This document shows positions 25,366 to 35,429 of a stretch of DNA of 64,000 nt, one piece after another. The first letter of the stretch is position 1. The number at the start of each line of letters is the position of its first letter. Where the stretch lies: the NCBI RefSeq assembly GCF_902859895.1, contig NZ_CADIKM010000002.1, positions 124,001-188,000 on the forward strand. Reading direction: 5' to 3'. Under the pieces are notes generated by a model. That model worked only from the letters and a program-made list of their open reading frames with translations. It was not told the DNA's origin and searched no databases. A program made the position numbers and the translations under genes. The stretch comes from Pararobbsia alpina (GTDB taxonomy: Bacteria > Pseudomonadota > Gammaproteobacteria > Burkholderiales > Burkholderiaceae).

Positions 25366-26014
25366 CGTGCGTTCGCTCCTTTGAAGTGCCGGCGCATCGA
25401 ATGCACCGATCAAAAACAGCTAAACGGGCTGCAAGTGTTACACGATCGCGGAAACCGGCGTATCCCCTACGACGCGGACTGGCTTGCCCCGGTCGCTCGC
25501 GATCCCGTGCTATTCGCCTCCTGCGTGTCGGCTCTGCATCGGCGGACGACACCCGCATCCTCCTGCTCGTCGCAGCGGGAGCCCCGCGCCAGCAACCCGT
25601 TTGTCGTGAGGATCGAGGCAGCACGTTTCGTACCGTGGTGCATGTCCATAAGGAGTCGATGCGACGACGGATACCTTACGCATGAACCAGAAATTTCTGA
25701 AAAACCATTAGGATAAAACGGGTATTTCGGTATGAAATATTTCTTTCGGTAATAATAATCGTTCTCAATTGAAATGATTGGGAAAGGGATTTGTAGTTTA
25801 CCTCTGCTTGCGAGCCGATTCAGCCGACCACGCAGACTGGAACCTAAAACCCAAAACTCCAGCCAGCCCAGCGCCATCGCACCCCCGACTTCCGTCTCAT
25901 CGAGCCGGAAGACGCGGCGGCCCGGTCGCCCAGCCAGCCATCCGATCCAGTACGCGCGTTTCCGACGCGCGCTACCGCGCGGGTGCGCGGTCATCCGACC
26001 CACCAGGTTAATTC
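25366..26014. other. Long intergenic region between egtB and the siderophore receptor
   Basis: Divergent spacer of 649 bases. The stretch 25690-25800 is clearly AT-rich and holds a Fur box (separate entry). A minus-strand frame at 25467-26003 has no recognisable protein feature. I see nothing else that can be supported. Confidence 0.5.
25748..25766. promoter_or_regulatory. Fur box
   Basis: GGTAATAATAATCGTTCTC matches the 19-base Fur consensus GATAATGATAATCATTATC at 15 positions. It lies in the AT-rich part 249 bases before the siderophore-receptor ATG, which implies iron repression and a long leader. Confidence 0.8.
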
Positions 26015-28240
26015 ATGACGCTTCGCAGGACGCCGCTCGCCGCGGCCCTTTTCTCGATCGGTACCGTCTCGCTCGCCGTATCCCTGCCCGCCTGGGCGCA
26101 GACCGCCGCGCCAAGCGGGACCGAAACAGCCCCGCAAAAGGCGCCGTCTGCAGCTCCGGCAACAGCATCGCAAGCCACGCCGCACGACACGGGTGCCCTG
26201 CCGACCGTACAGGTCAACGACGCCGTCGACAAAAATACCTTCCAGGTCGAAACTTCGACGGTCGGCGCCAAGGCGCCGACCGCCCTGCGCGATATTCCGC
26301 AGGCCGTGACGGTAATCGACCGGGCGCTCATCGATTCGCAGGGCGTAACCTCCTTCCAGGATGCGCTGCGCAATGCGCCCGGCGTGACGATCGGCGGCGC
26401 CGAGGGGGGCTCGATCGGCAACAACGTCAATCTGCGCGGCTTCTCGGCCCGCACCGACATCTATCTCGACGGCTTTCGCGACCGCGGCCAGTACTACCGC
26501 GACACCTTCGACCTCGAGGCGATTGAAGTCCTGTACGGCCCGTCGTCGATGCTGTTCGGCCGCGGATCGACGGGCGGCGTGATCAACCAGGTCAGCAAGC
26601 AGGCTCAACTTGCCCCGGTCTCCGAAGTCTCGGCGCAGGTGGGCACCAACGATCGCTACCGCACGACGGTCGATATCGACCGCGCGCTATCCGACACGGC
26701 GGCATTCCGGATCAACGCGTTCGGCCAGAGCGTCGGGTCCACGCGCGACGAAATGCGCAACAAGGACTATGGGGTCGCCCCGACGGTCAAATTCGGCATC
26801 GGCACGCCGACCACGGTCACGCTGTCCGCGCTGATCCAGCACAACCGCGACATGCCCGACTACGGGGTCCCGCCCGTCAACGGCCATCCGGCGCCGGTCG
26901 ACAAGGGCACGTTCTACGGCCTGACCGACGACCGCACGATCCAGGATGTGCAGATCGTCTCCGCGCGGATCGACCACCGCTTCTCCGACAGTCTGCAGTT
27001 GCGCAATCAGACGCAATACTCGCACTACGTGACCGACGCGCGCGAAACCGGCCCGAGCGCGGTACTGACCGGCCCGCTCCCGACCAGCACGGCACTGACC
27101 CACGGCAACTTCACGACGCTGCCGCTCTCGTCGCTGTTCGTCCGGATCGGCTCACACGACCGTGTCATCAGTGATCAGTCGCTCTACAACAATACCGACC
27201 TGATCTCGAAGTTCGTGACCGGCCCGCTGCACCACGAGTTGATCACCGGCGTCGAACTCGGACATGATTCCTATTCGAACCAGGCGACATCGCGCTCCAA
27301 TCTGCCGATCACGCCGCTGCTCGACCCGATCTACACGTCGACGCCGGCCAATTCGACCACGACCATCGGCAACTACGCGAACGCGGGTGCCAACAGCCTC
27401 GCTGCCTATGCAAACGACACGATCTCGATCGGCGAGCACTGGAAAGTCGTCGCCGGCCTGCGCTGGGACCGATACCAGGCCCATATCCTCAATACGATTT
27501 CATTACCGGGCTACGCCTCGCAGACCAACAACTACACGAGCGTGCGCACCGGTGTCATCTGGCAGCCGACCGAGGAGCAGTCTTACTACGCGTCGTACGG
27601 CACGTCGTTCAACCCTTCGCTTGAAACCCTGACGGTCACGAACGGCCAGCAGAATCTGCCACCCGAATCGAACCGCTCGTATGAAATCGGCGGCAAATGG
27701 GACGTGCTCGACGGCAACCTCTCGATCAACTCATCGCTGTTCCAGATCAACAAGACCAACGCGCGCACCGCGGTATCGACAGGTGTCTATGAGCTCGACG
27801 GAAACATCCGCGTGAACGGGTTTCAGACCGGCGCCAGCGGCCGGATCACGAAGAACTGGCTGGTCTTCGCGGGCTATACCTATCTCGACGCCGAGATCGT
27901 CGAGGCCGCCGACGGCACGCAGGGCAATACGCCGGCCAACGTGCCGCGCAATACCGTCACGCTCTGGACGACCTACCAGCCGCTCCAACACTGGGAAATC
28001 GGTGGCGGGGTGAACTACATGTCCTCGCGCTACGTGGCCAACAACAATCTCGTATCGGTCGGCGGTTTCGCACGTTGGGACGCAACCGTCGCCTATCTCC
28101 AGAAAAAATATGATCTGCGTCTCAATTTGCTCAATCTGACCAACAAGTACTATTACGACTCGCTCATCCCCTCGGACGGCGGACGTGCCGTCCCCGCGAT
28201 CGGCCGTACAGTGCTGCTGACCGGGACATATCGCTTCTGA
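26015..28240 (+). CDS. fiu: TonB-dependent siderophore receptor (Fiu/PiuA-like)
   Basis: A 741-residue outer-membrane receptor. A signal peptide (1-29, ending LPAWAQ) leads to an Ala/Pro linker, and a plug domain starts near 85 (ALRDIPQAVTVIDRALIDSQ). The barrel carries the block PSSMLFGRGSTGGVINQVSK and ends in the outer-membrane Phe signature (GTYRF). Receptors of this type take up ferric catecholates by proton-motive force via TonB. The following genes, piuC and a PepSY-type membrane protein, form the usual iron unit, and a Fur box lies upstream. Exact siderophore unknown. Confidence 0.9.
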   Translation: MTLRRTPLAAALFSIGTVSLAVSLPAWAQTAAPSGTETAPQKAPSAAPATASQATPHDTGALPTVQVNDAVDKNTFQVETSTVGAKAPTALRDIPQAVTVIDRALIDSQGVTSFQDALRNAPGVTIGGAEGGSIGNNVNLRGFSARTDIYLDGFRDRGQYYRDTFDLEAIEVLYGPSSMLFGRGSTGGVINQVSKQAQLAPVSEVSAQVGTNDRYRTTVDIDRALSDTAAFRINAFGQSVGSTRDEMRNKDYGVAPTVKFGIGTPTTVTLSALIQHNRDMPDYGVPPVNGHPAPVDKGTFYGLTDDRTIQDVQIVSARIDHRFSDSLQLRNQTQYSHYVTDARETGPSAVLTGPLPTSTALTHGNFTTLPLSSLFVRIGSHDRVISDQSLYNNTDLISKFVTGPLHHELITGVELGHDSYSNQATSRSNLPITPLLDPIYTSTPANSTTTIGNYANAGANSLAAYANDTISIGEHWKVVAGLRWDRYQAHILNTISLPGYASQTNNYTSVRTGVIWQPTEEQSYYASYGTSFNPSLETLTVTNGQQNLPPESNRSYEIGGKWDVLDGNLSINSSLFQINKTNARTAVSTGVYELDGNIRVNGFQTGASGRITKNWLVFAGYTYLDAEIVEAADGTQGNTPANVPRNTVTLWTTYQPLQHWEIGGGVNYMSSRYVANNNLVSVGGFARWDATVAYLQKKYDLRLNLLNLTNKYYYDSLIPSDGGRAVPAIGRTVLLTGTYRF

Positions 28241-28244
28241 CCCG

Positions 28245-28931
28245 ATGATTCTGTCGATCCCGAACCTGCTCGACCGCGACACCGTCGCGGCCCTGCGCGC
28301 ACGACTCGATGCGGCCGACGCCCCCTGGGTCGACGGCCGCGCGACGGCTGGCTATTCTGGGGCGCCGGTCAAGCACAACCAGCAGATCGACGAGCTGTCG
28401 CCGCTTGCGGCCGAGCTGGGCGACCGCGTGCTCGCCGCGCTCGAACGCAATGCGCTCTTCATCAGCTTCGCGTTGCCGAACCAGGTCTATCCGCCGCTGT
28501 TCAACCGGTACAGCGAAGGCATGGCCTTCGGCAACCACGTGGACGGCGCGGTGCGGATCTCCCCGAGCACCGGCCGCAAGATCCGCACGGATCTGTCGAT
28601 CACACTGTTTCTCGCCGACCCCGCCGAGTATGACGGCGGCGAATTGCTGATCGAGGACACCTACGGCGTCCACGAGATCAAGCTACCCGCCGGCGACGCG
28701 ATCGTCTACCCCGCCACGAGCCTGCACCGCGTCGCACCGATCACACGCGGCATGCGCGTGGCGAGTTTCTTCTGGGCTGAAAGCCTGGTCCGCGACGATG
28801 CACGCCGCACGATCCTGTTCGATATGGACAACTCGATCCAGCGCCTGCACGTAACCGATGCCGATGCGGGCGCACGCCGCACCCTGATCGGCTGTTACCA
28901 CAACCTGCTACGCCAATGGAGCGAGACTTGA
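28245..28931 (+). CDS. piuC: Fe(II)/2-oxoglutarate-dependent PKHD-type hydroxylase PiuC
   Basis: A 228-residue cytosolic dioxygenase of the YbiX/PiuC family. The facial triad is seen in FGNHVDGAV (HxD) and in LHRVAPITRGMRVASFFW (distal His, then Arg for 2-oxoglutarate). MILSIPNLL opens at the first strand. It lies four bases after the receptor gene and overlaps the next gene by 16 bases, so the three are one iron-regulated transcript. Family members accompany fiu/piuA receptors; the substrate is still not clearly established. Confidence 0.92.
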   Translation: MILSIPNLLDRDTVAALRARLDAADAPWVDGRATAGYSGAPVKHNQQIDELSPLAAELGDRVLAALERNALFISFALPNQVYPPLFNRYSEGMAFGNHVDGAVRISPSTGRKIRTDLSITLFLADPAEYDGGELLIEDTYGVHEIKLPAGDAIVYPATSLHRVAPITRGMRVASFFWAESLVRDDARRTILFDMDNSIQRLHVTDADAGARRTLIGCYHNLLRQWSET

Positions 28932-29635
28932 GCGATTCCTTTACGGCGCGATCCGCGTCTTCTCAGCCGGTTCAATGGCCCTTACCCAAGGGCGTATCGA
29001 CTCCAGCACCTCGCACGCCGTCGCGGCGCGTAACGATGGTGCAATGGTTGCGTCGGGTACACGGCTGGCTCGGACTCTGGGGCGCGGTGCTCGGCTTGCT
29101 GTTCGGCACGACCGGCTTCCTGTTGAATCACCGCGGGGGACCGCTCAAGATCTCGACCGGCGCGCCCAGTGTCACGTCCGCGGAGCTGCCGCTGCCTTCG
29201 CCGGCGCCCGCCTCGCCCACCGACCTGCTGCGCGCGCTCCAGCAAAACCATGCGCTCGAGGGCAAGCCCGGCCGAATCCAGCGCGAACCCGCGCGTACCG
29301 TCGCCTGGGGCGACGGGCGGCTCCAGCAGCCCGAGCACTGGAGCGCAACGCTGGTCACGCCTCGCTCGAACACGCAGGTCGAATACTGGGTCGGCAATCG
29401 CTTTGTCTCGATCAAGCGCACGGACAACGGCCTGCTCGCGACCCTGTTGAATTTCCATAGGGGCACCGGCCTCGGCATCGGCTGGGTACTGCTCGTCGAT
29501 ACGCTCGCGGGCAGCATCATCCTGTTGTCGATCACCGGCGTGCTGCTCTGGATCGGGACGCACCGGCGCCGCGCGCTCGCGAGCCTGCTGGTCGGCGGAT
29601 CAATCGTGGCGGGCATGATCGCCTTGCTGTCATAG
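28916..29635 (+). CDS. PepSY-associated membrane protein (iron-uptake accessory)
   Basis: A 239-residue protein with a hydrophobic segment at about 49-70 (VHGWLGLWGAVLGLLFGTTG), a periplasmic part rich in Pro and Thr, and a C-terminal pair of segments (GWVLLVDTLAGSIILLSITGVLLW and VGGSIVAGMIALLS). The HGWLGLWG and LHRGTG/LNFHRGTGLG motifs are those of PepSY_TM-type proteins found behind siderophore receptors. Some of these are ferric reductases, though no heme-ligand pattern is certain here. ATG 28916 overlaps the end of piuC. Confidence 0.75.
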   Translation: MERDLSDSFTARSASSQPVQWPLPKGVSTPAPRTPSRRVTMVQWLRRVHGWLGLWGAVLGLLFGTTGFLLNHRGGPLKISTGAPSVTSAELPLPSPAPASPTDLLRALQQNHALEGKPGRIQREPARTVAWGDGRLQQPEHWSATLVTPRSNTQVEYWVGNRFVSIKRTDNGLLATLLNFHRGTGLGIGWVLLVDTLAGSIILLSITGVLLWIGTHRRRALASLLVGGSIVAGMIALLS

Positions 29636-29764
29636 CGGAACAACCGAATCTGAAGGCTCGCAAGGGATTCCGTTTCGCTATCGGCCGATCATCGAATGCG
29701 ATTGGTCGGCTATCGGGTTTGCCGATATAGTCACCGCAATGACAACGAAAAAGTCGGAGACGCG

Positions 29765-30517
29765 GTGAATCAGATCGATTTGAAGGAGCGTGTGCTTGTC
29801 GTCACCGGCGGCGCACGCGGCCTCGGCTATGCGGTAGCCCAGCGCGCGCTGGAATCGGGCGCCTCGGTCGCGCTCTGGGATGTCGACGCGGCACGCCTCG
29901 AACAAAGCCGGGCCGAGCTTTCGAGGCTCGGCAAGGTCAGCGCGCATACCGTCGAGCTGACCGAGGAAGCCTCGGTCAATGCAGCCACTCAGGCAACAAT
30001 CGATGCCCACGGCGCGATTCACGCTCTCATCAACAATGCGGGCATCACGGGCGGCAACGGCGTGCTTTGGGAACTCGAACCCGACGTCTGGCGCCGCGTG
30101 ATCGACGTCAACCTGATCGGCCCCTACCTCACCTGCCGCGCGATCGTCCCGCAGATGCTCAAGCAGGGCTACGGCCGGATCGTCAATATCGCTTCGATCG
30201 CGGCCAAGGAAGGTAACCCGAACGCCTCGCACTACAGCGCTTCGAAAGCCGGCCTGATCGGGCTGACCAAATCGCTCGGCAAGGAACTCGCGACGAAGAA
30301 CATTCTTGTCAATGCCGTGACGCCCGCCGCCGCGAAGACCGAGATCTTCGACTCGATGAAGCAGGAACACATCGACTACATGCTCCAGAAGATCCCGATG
30401 GGGCGCTTTCTGCAGCCGGCCGAAGCCGCGTCGATGATCGTCTGGCTCGCCTCCGAGGACTGCGCGTTCAGCACGGGCGCAGTGTTTGACCTGTCAGGCG
30501 GTCGAGCGACCTACTGA
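29765..30517 (+). CDS. SDR, probable L-2-keto-3-deoxyrhamnonate 4-dehydrogenase
   Basis: A 250-residue short-chain dehydrogenase with NAD motif [12 protein letters not shown] in [11 protein letters not shown], catalytic Ser in [11 protein letters not shown] and YSASK. The start is GTG 29765 with GGAGA six bases ahead; the upstream frame to 29696 is not family-like. Asp after the second strand (LWDVDAARL) suggests NAD preference. It directly precedes rhmD and in the non-phosphorylative pathway would oxidise the keto-deoxy acid made by RhmD at C4. Specificity is inferred from position and general resemblance; L-fuconate-pathway dehydrogenases look alike. Confidence 0.7.
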   Translation: MNQIDLKERVLVVTGGARGLGYAVAQRALESGASVALWDVDAARLEQSRAELSRLGKVSAHTVELTEEASVNAATQATIDAHGAIHALINNAGITGGNGVLWELEPDVWRRVIDVNLIGPYLTCRAIVPQMLKQGYGRIVNIASIAAKEGNPNASHYSASKAGLIGLTKSLGKELATKNILVNAVTPAAAKTEIFDSMKQEHIDYMLQKIPMGRFLQPAEAASMIVWLASEDCAFSTGAVFDLSGGRATY

Positions 30518-30519
30518 CC

Positions 30520-31698
30520 ATGTCCATGCCGACCATCCGGCACGTGCGCGCCTTCACCGTGCGCGGCGGCGGTGCCGATTATCACGATCAGGCCGAAGGC
30601 CACTGGATCGACGATCACGTATCGACGCCGCTCGCGCGCTATCCCGAGTACAGGCAAAGCCGGCGCTCGTTCGGCCTCGACGTGCTCGGCACGCTGGTCG
30701 TCGAGATCGAGGCGAGCGACGGCACGGTCGGCTTCGCGGTGACGACCGGCGGCGAGATCGGTGCATTCATCGTCGAAAAGCATCTGGTTCGCTTCCTCGA
30801 AGGCCAATGGGTCACCGACATCGAGAAGATGTGGGACTTGATGTACTTCGGCACGCAGTTCTACGGCCGCAAAGGCATCGTGCTCAATACGATCTCGTGC
30901 GTCGACCTCGCGCTCTGGGACCTGCTCGGCAAAGTCCGCAAGGAGCCGGTGTTCCAGTTGCTCGGCGGCCCGGTGCGCGATGAACTCCAGTTCTATGCGA
31001 CGGGTGCGCGGCCTGATCTCGCCCAGAAAATGGGCTTCATCGGCGGCAAGATGCCGCTCCAGCACGGCCCGGCCGAAGGCGAGGAAGGCTTGCGCAAGAA
31101 TCTCGACCGGCTCGCGGACATGCGTAACCGCGTCGGTGACGATTTCTGGCTGATGTATGACTGCTGGATGAGCCTCGATCTGCGCTATGCGACCCGTTTT
31201 GCTCATCTCGCGCAGGAAAGCGGCCTCAAATGGATCGAGGAAGCGCTGTCTCCCGACGACTACTGGGGCTACGCAGAGCTGCGCCGCAAGATGCCGCCCG
31301 CGATGTGGGTGACCACGGGCGAGCATGAGGCGACACGCTGGGGTTTCCGGATGCTGCTCGAAATGGGCTGTTGCGACATGATCCAGCCCGATGTCGGCTG
31401 GTGCGGCGGCATCACCGAACTCATCAAGATCTCGGCGCTCGCGGACGCGCATGATGCGCTCGTGGTACCGCACGGCTCATCGGTCTACAGCTATCACTTC
31501 GTCGTGACGCGTCACAACTCGCCGTTTGCAGAGTTCCTGATGATGGCGCCGAAGGCCGACGAAATCGTGCCGATGTTCACGCCCCTTCTGCTCGACGAAC
31601 CGCTGCCGGTCAACGGCCGCATGAAAGTGCCCGACACGCCGGGCTTCGGGGTGCGCCTCAATCCTGCTTGCACCCTGCATCGTCCCTACGAACATTGA
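30520..31698 (+). CDS. rhmD: L-rhamnonate dehydratase
   Basis: A 392-residue enolase-superfamily enzyme (mandelate-racemase group) that dehydrates L-rhamnonate to 2-keto-3-deoxy-L-rhamnonate. I recognise RhmD blocks: the N-terminal [84 protein letters not shown] (first metal ligand), [40 protein letters not shown] and [12 protein letters not shown] with the catalytic His. Ends [17 protein letters not shown] as in E. coli RhmD. Begins two bases after the SDR stop. Confidence 0.95.
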   Translation: MSMPTIRHVRAFTVRGGGADYHDQAEGHWIDDHVSTPLARYPEYRQSRRSFGLDVLGTLVVEIEASDGTVGFAVTTGGEIGAFIVEKHLVRFLEGQWVTDIEKMWDLMYFGTQFYGRKGIVLNTISCVDLALWDLLGKVRKEPVFQLLGGPVRDELQFYATGARPDLAQKMGFIGGKMPLQHGPAEGEEGLRKNLDRLADMRNRVGDDFWLMYDCWMSLDLRYATRFAHLAQESGLKWIEEALSPDDYWGYAELRRKMPPAMWVTTGEHEATRWGFRMLLEMGCCDMIQPDVGWCGGITELIKISALADAHDALVVPHGSSVYSYHFVVTRHNSPFAEFLMMAPKADEIVPMFTPLLLDEPLPVNGRMKVPDTPGFGVRLNPACTLHRPYEH

Positions 31699-31747
31699 GT
31701 GAAGTGGGCGCAAGACGCGCGCGCGGAACCTTCCGGAGAGGCCGTTT

Positions 31748-32530
31748 ATGTTGCTGCACAACAAAGTCGTGATCGTCACCGGCGGCTCGCGCGGTATTGG
31801 CCGCGCGATTGCCGTGGCCTGCGCGCGCGAAGGCGCCGATGTCGCGCTCAACTACTGGGGCGAGAATGACGCCTCGTACGAAAAGCGCTCGGCGGTCGAC
31901 GAGGTACTCGACGAAATCAAGGCGCTCGGGCGCCGTGCCATCGCCGTCGAAGGCAATGTCGCGGAACCCGCGACCGGACCGGAACTCGTCGCCCGAACAG
32001 TCGAAGCCTTCGGGCGCGTCGACGTGCTCGCGAGCAATGCGGGCATCTGCCCGTTCCACGCCTTCCTCGACATGCCTTCCGCGATCTTCGAAACCACGCT
32101 TGCGGTCAACCTCGGGGGTGCCTTCTACGTGACGCAGGCCGCCGCGAACCAGATGAAACAGCAAGGCGACGGCGGCGCGATCGTCGCAACCAGCTCGATC
32201 AGTGCACTCGTCGGCGGTGGCATGCAAACCCACTACACGCCGACCAAGGCCGGTGTGCATTCCTTGATGCAATCCTGTGCAATCGCGCTCGGCCCCTATA
32301 AAATTCGGTGTAACTCGGTGATGCCGGGGACAATCGCGACGGACCTCAATGCCGACGATCTGTCCTCAGCCGAGAAGAAAGCCTATTTCGAACGACGGAT
32401 TCCGCTTGGCCGCCTCGGCCGCCCCGACGACGTCGCCGATGTCGTGGTGTTCCTGGCCTCCGACATGGCGCGCTATGTGACAGGCGCCGCGTTGCTCGTC
32501 GACGGAGGCCTGTTCGTCAACCTTCAATAG
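31748..32530 (+). CDS. SDR, probable L-rhamnose 1-dehydrogenase
   Basis: A 260-residue SDR with motif TGGSRGIGRAI, SNAGICPFH, STSSIS catalytic Ser and YTPTKAG (Y-x3-K), and a family-like ending ARYVTGAALLVDGGLFVNLQ. An extended loop after the second strand (NYWGENDASYEKRSAVDEVL) resembles bacterial rhamnose dehydrogenases. ATG 31748 has CCGGAGAGG upstream. It would convert L-rhamnose to the lactone, the first step of the route completed by the lactonase, RhmD and the second SDR of this cluster. Confidence 0.75.
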   Translation: MLLHNKVVIVTGGSRGIGRAIAVACAREGADVALNYWGENDASYEKRSAVDEVLDEIKALGRRAIAVEGNVAEPATGPELVARTVEAFGRVDVLASNAGICPFHAFLDMPSAIFETTLAVNLGGAFYVTQAAANQMKQQGDGGAIVATSSISALVGGGMQTHYTPTKAGVHSLMQSCAIALGPYKIRCNSVMPGTIATDLNADDLSSAEKKAYFERRIPLGRLGRPDDVADVVVFLASDMARYVTGAALLVDGGLFVNLQ

Positions 32531-32580
32531 CCGTCGCAGCAGCGCCGCAGAGCGCGCGACGGCCGATCCACGAGGCAAGC

Positions 32581-33324
32581 TTGAAAGTCGCGCTGTTCGT
32601 CCCCTGCTTCATCGATGCGTTCTACCCTGAAGTCGGCATCGCCTCGCTCGAGTTGCTCGAGCGCCTCGGTCTCGACGTCAGCTACCCTTCCACGCAGACC
32701 TGCTGCGGCCAGCCGATGGCCAACAACGGCAGCGAGGCGGATGCGGCCGGCTGTGAGGCCCTGTTCGCCAACAGCTTCGCGGGCTATGACTACATCGTCG
32801 GCCCCTCGGCGAGCTGTGTGCACCACGTACGCGCACACATGACGGCGATCGAGCAGACCGAATCGGTCCAGCAGGTGCGCTCGCGAACCTACGAACTCGT
32901 CGAATTCCTCCACGACGTGCTCGGTGTGCGTGAGTTCCCGTGGGCCGAGTTTCCGCACCGAGTCGGCCTGCATAACAGTTGCAGCGCATTGCGGCACTTG
33001 CACGAAGCCTCGATCAGCGAAGTCGACGGGCCGGTCTTCTCGAAGCCGCTCGCCTTGCTCTCGAACGTCCGGGGCATCGAATTCGTCAAGCCGCTGCGGC
33101 CCGACGAATGCTGCGGCTTCGGCGGCACGTTTTCGGTCGGCGAGGAAGCCGTGTCCGTCCGCATGGGCCAGGACAAGGTTCGCGACCACGGCAATGCCGG
33201 CGCCCAGTACATCGTCTCGGGCGACATGTCCTGCCTGATGCACCAGAAAGGCTGCGCCGACCGCGCCGGGCTCGGCATGCGTTTCATCCATATCGCGCAA
33301 ATCCTCAATGGAGCTCGCGAATGA
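32581..33324 (+). CDS. lutA: Lactate utilisation protein A (LutA/YkgE-like)
   Basis: A 247-residue cysteine-rich-domain protein (two CCG repeats). The segments TCCGQPM near residue 40 and ECCGFGG near 178 carry the conserved cysteines. It starts with TTG 32581 (GAGG upstream, MKVALFVPCFIDAFYPEVGI as expected for the family). Its TGA overlaps the lutB ATG in ATGA. With LutB and LutC it forms the iron-sulfur L-lactate oxidising complex that yields pyruvate. Confidence 0.92.
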   Translation: MKVALFVPCFIDAFYPEVGIASLELLERLGLDVSYPSTQTCCGQPMANNGSEADAAGCEALFANSFAGYDYIVGPSASCVHHVRAHMTAIEQTESVQQVRSRTYELVEFLHDVLGVREFPWAEFPHRVGLHNSCSALRHLHEASISEVDGPVFSKPLALLSNVRGIEFVKPLRPDECCGFGGTFSVGEEAVSVRMGQDKVRDHGNAGAQYIVSGDMSCLMHQKGCADRAGLGMRFIHIAQILNGARE

Positions 33325-34742
33325 AAACCATCCACGGCGGCAAACCGGGCCGCATCGACCACGCGAAGGCGGCCGAGAAGTTCATCGCACGTTCTGAGCA
33401 CATCGCCTTCCACGACAAGCGTCTCTGGGATATCCGCCAGAAACGCGACACGCTGATGCACGGCATTCCCGAATGGGAAGACTTGCGCGCGCTCGCCTCG
33501 GCGCTCAAGGAACACACGCTCTCGCACCTGTCCGAATACCTCACCCAGTTCGCCGACCAGGCGAGCGCGAATGGCGTGCAGGTCCATTGGGCGGCCGACG
33601 CGAACGAGCACAATGAGATCGTTCATCGCCTGCTGTCGGAGCGCAAGGTCACGACCCTGGTCAAGAGCAAGTCGATGCTGACCGAGGAATGCGGGATGCG
33701 TCCCTACCTCGAGCAGCGCGGCATCGAGATCATGGAGACCGACCTCGGCGAACGGATCCAGCAGCTCGATCACGAGGACCCGAGCCATATCGTGATGCCC
33801 GCCGTCCACAAGCTGCGGCAGGACGTCGCAGCCGTGTTCGCGAAGACGATCGGCAGCGATCCGGACAACAGCGATATTCCGTATCTTGCCGAGAGCCAGC
33901 GTCAGCACACACGACCGTATTTCCTCAGAGCCGGCGCGGGCATGACCGGCTGCAACTTCGCGGTCGCCGAAACCGGCACGGTCGTCGTCTGCACGAACGA
34001 GGGCAATGCCGACCTCAGCGCGAACGTGCCGCCGCTGCATCTCGTTTCGCTCGGCATCGAGAAACTGATTCCGCGTATGAGCGACCTCGGCGTGTTCATC
34101 CGCCTGCTCTCGCGCAGCGCGCTCGGTTCGCCGATCACGCAGTACACCTCGCATTTTCGCGCGCCGCGCGCCGGTGCCGAGATGCACTTCATCATCGTCG
34201 ACAACGGCCGCAGCGAGCGGCTCGCGATGGCCGACTTCTGGGAGTCGCTCAAGTGCATCCGCTGCGGCGCCTGCATGAACACCTGCCCGGTCTACCGGCG
34301 CAGCGGCGGCCTCTCGTACGGCAGCACCTATGCGGGACCGATCGGCGCGATCATCAATCCCACCTTCGATCTCAAGAAGTTCAGCGCGCTGCCCTATGCA
34401 TCGACGCTCAACGGCAGCTGTTCGAACGTCTGCCCGGTCAAGATCAATATCCACGACCAGCTCTACAAATGGCGGCAGGTCGTTGCAAGCCATCACGAGC
34501 TGCCTTTCGTCAAACAGAAGGCACTCCAGGTCGCTGGCAAGCTGCTTGCCAGCCCGAAACTCTATCGGACCACGGTCAAGTCGATGGCGACCGCGCTCGA
34601 ACGGCTGCCGAACTTCATGCTCTACAACCCCCTGAACATCTGGGGCCGCCATCGCGATCTGCCCGATGCGCCAAAGCAGACCTTCCACGAATGGTATGCC
34701 GCGAACCGCGCCAAGAAAGCGGAGCCTGAAGATGTCGAATAA
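33321..34742 (+). CDS. lutB: Lactate utilisation iron-sulfur protein B (LutB/YkgF-like)
   Basis: A 473-residue protein. The N-terminal LUD domain includes VHWAADANEHNEIVHRLL, KSKSMLTEECGM and GAGMTGCNFAVAETGTVVV. A ferredoxin-like region has CIRCGACMNTCPVYR and a second cluster CSNVCPVKIN. C-terminal residues resemble the YkgF domain. ATG 33321 overlaps lutA; a longer frame from 32979 is Arg-rich and was dropped. It should carry electrons from lactate to the respiratory chain. Confidence 0.93.
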   Translation: MKTIHGGKPGRIDHAKAAEKFIARSEHIAFHDKRLWDIRQKRDTLMHGIPEWEDLRALASALKEHTLSHLSEYLTQFADQASANGVQVHWAADANEHNEIVHRLLSERKVTTLVKSKSMLTEECGMRPYLEQRGIEIMETDLGERIQQLDHEDPSHIVMPAVHKLRQDVAAVFAKTIGSDPDNSDIPYLAESQRQHTRPYFLRAGAGMTGCNFAVAETGTVVVCTNEGNADLSANVPPLHLVSLGIEKLIPRMSDLGVFIRLLSRSALGSPITQYTSHFRAPRAGAEMHFIIVDNGRSERLAMADFWESLKCIRCGACMNTCPVYRRSGGLSYGSTYAGPIGAIINPTFDLKKFSALPYASTLNGSCSNVCPVKINIHDQLYKWRQVVASHHELPFVKQKALQVAGKLLASPKLYRTTVKSMATALERLPNFMLYNPLNIWGRHRDLPDAPKQTFHEWYAANRAKKAEPEDVE

Positions 34743-34763
34743 CCGTTTGCAAGGAGCATCAAC

Positions 34764-35357
34764 ATGAGCTCACGTGACGAGTTTCTCGCGCGCGTGCGCG
34801 CGGCACAGCCGGCCGCAGTCGCGCTGCCCGATGTACCCCTGTTCGAGACGCCTGCCGGCGATCGCGCCGAACGTTTTATCGCGGGGCTCGCCCTCTATGG
34901 AGGTCTGTGCATACGCGTCGGCTCGGTCGAGCAAGCGAGGGCCGCGATCTACGAAAAATTCGGCGCGGATGTCGCGCTCTGCTCGGTCGTCGATGCCATT
35001 CCCGGCACACGTGCATTGCCCGCGGATACACCACCGGCTTCGCTGCACGACGTCGATGTCGCGGTCGTCGCCGCGCGTTTCGGTGTGGCCGAGACCGGCT
35101 CGGTCTGGTTCAGCGAAGCCGAATACCGCGTCAACGCGATCGGCTATCTCGCCCAGCATCTCGTCGTGCTGCTCGACGAAGCGCAAATCGTCGACGGTTT
35201 GCAGGATGCCTACCGGCGCAACGATTTCAGCGGCGCACATTATGCGGCGCTGGTGACCGGGCCGTCGGCGACGGCCGATATCGAAGGCGTGCTCGTGCGC
35301 GGCGCGCAAGGCGTGCGTTCGCTGACGGTCATGCTGATCGGCACCGGTGCGGCCTGA
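34764..35357 (+). CDS. lutC: Lactate utilisation protein C (LutC/YkgG-like)
   Basis: A 197-residue LUD-domain protein. It has VALCSVVDAIPGTR, DVAVVAARFGVAETGSVWFS and HLVVLLDEAQIVDGLQDAY, and ends SATADIEGVLVRGAQGVRSL, as in the family. AAGGAG precedes ATG 34764 by eight bases, 21 bases after lutB. Its N-terminus is short, as in Burkholderia homologues. It completes the LutABC complex inside a rhamnose cluster. Confidence 0.9.
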   Translation: MSSRDEFLARVRAAQPAAVALPDVPLFETPAGDRAERFIAGLALYGGLCIRVGSVEQARAAIYEKFGADVALCSVVDAIPGTRALPADTPPASLHDVDVAVVAARFGVAETGSVWFSEAEYRVNAIGYLAQHLVVLLDEAQIVDGLQDAYRRNDFSGAHYAALVTGPSATADIEGVLVRGAQGVRSLTVMLIGTGAA

Positions 35358-35429
35358 CGTAAAACTCCACAATCGAGTCGCGGCGCTCAAGTCTCGGAAG
35401 TCCGATCACCGCGCTCGACTCCCGGCCCT

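Noticed and set aside
25467-26003. 178-codon minus-strand frame in the egtB-receptor spacer
   Set aside because: It crosses the Fur box and AT-rich promoter region and has no recognisable motif or good ribosome site.
32889-34688. 599-codon open frame antisense to lutAB
   Set aside because: It crosses two genes and shows no domain.
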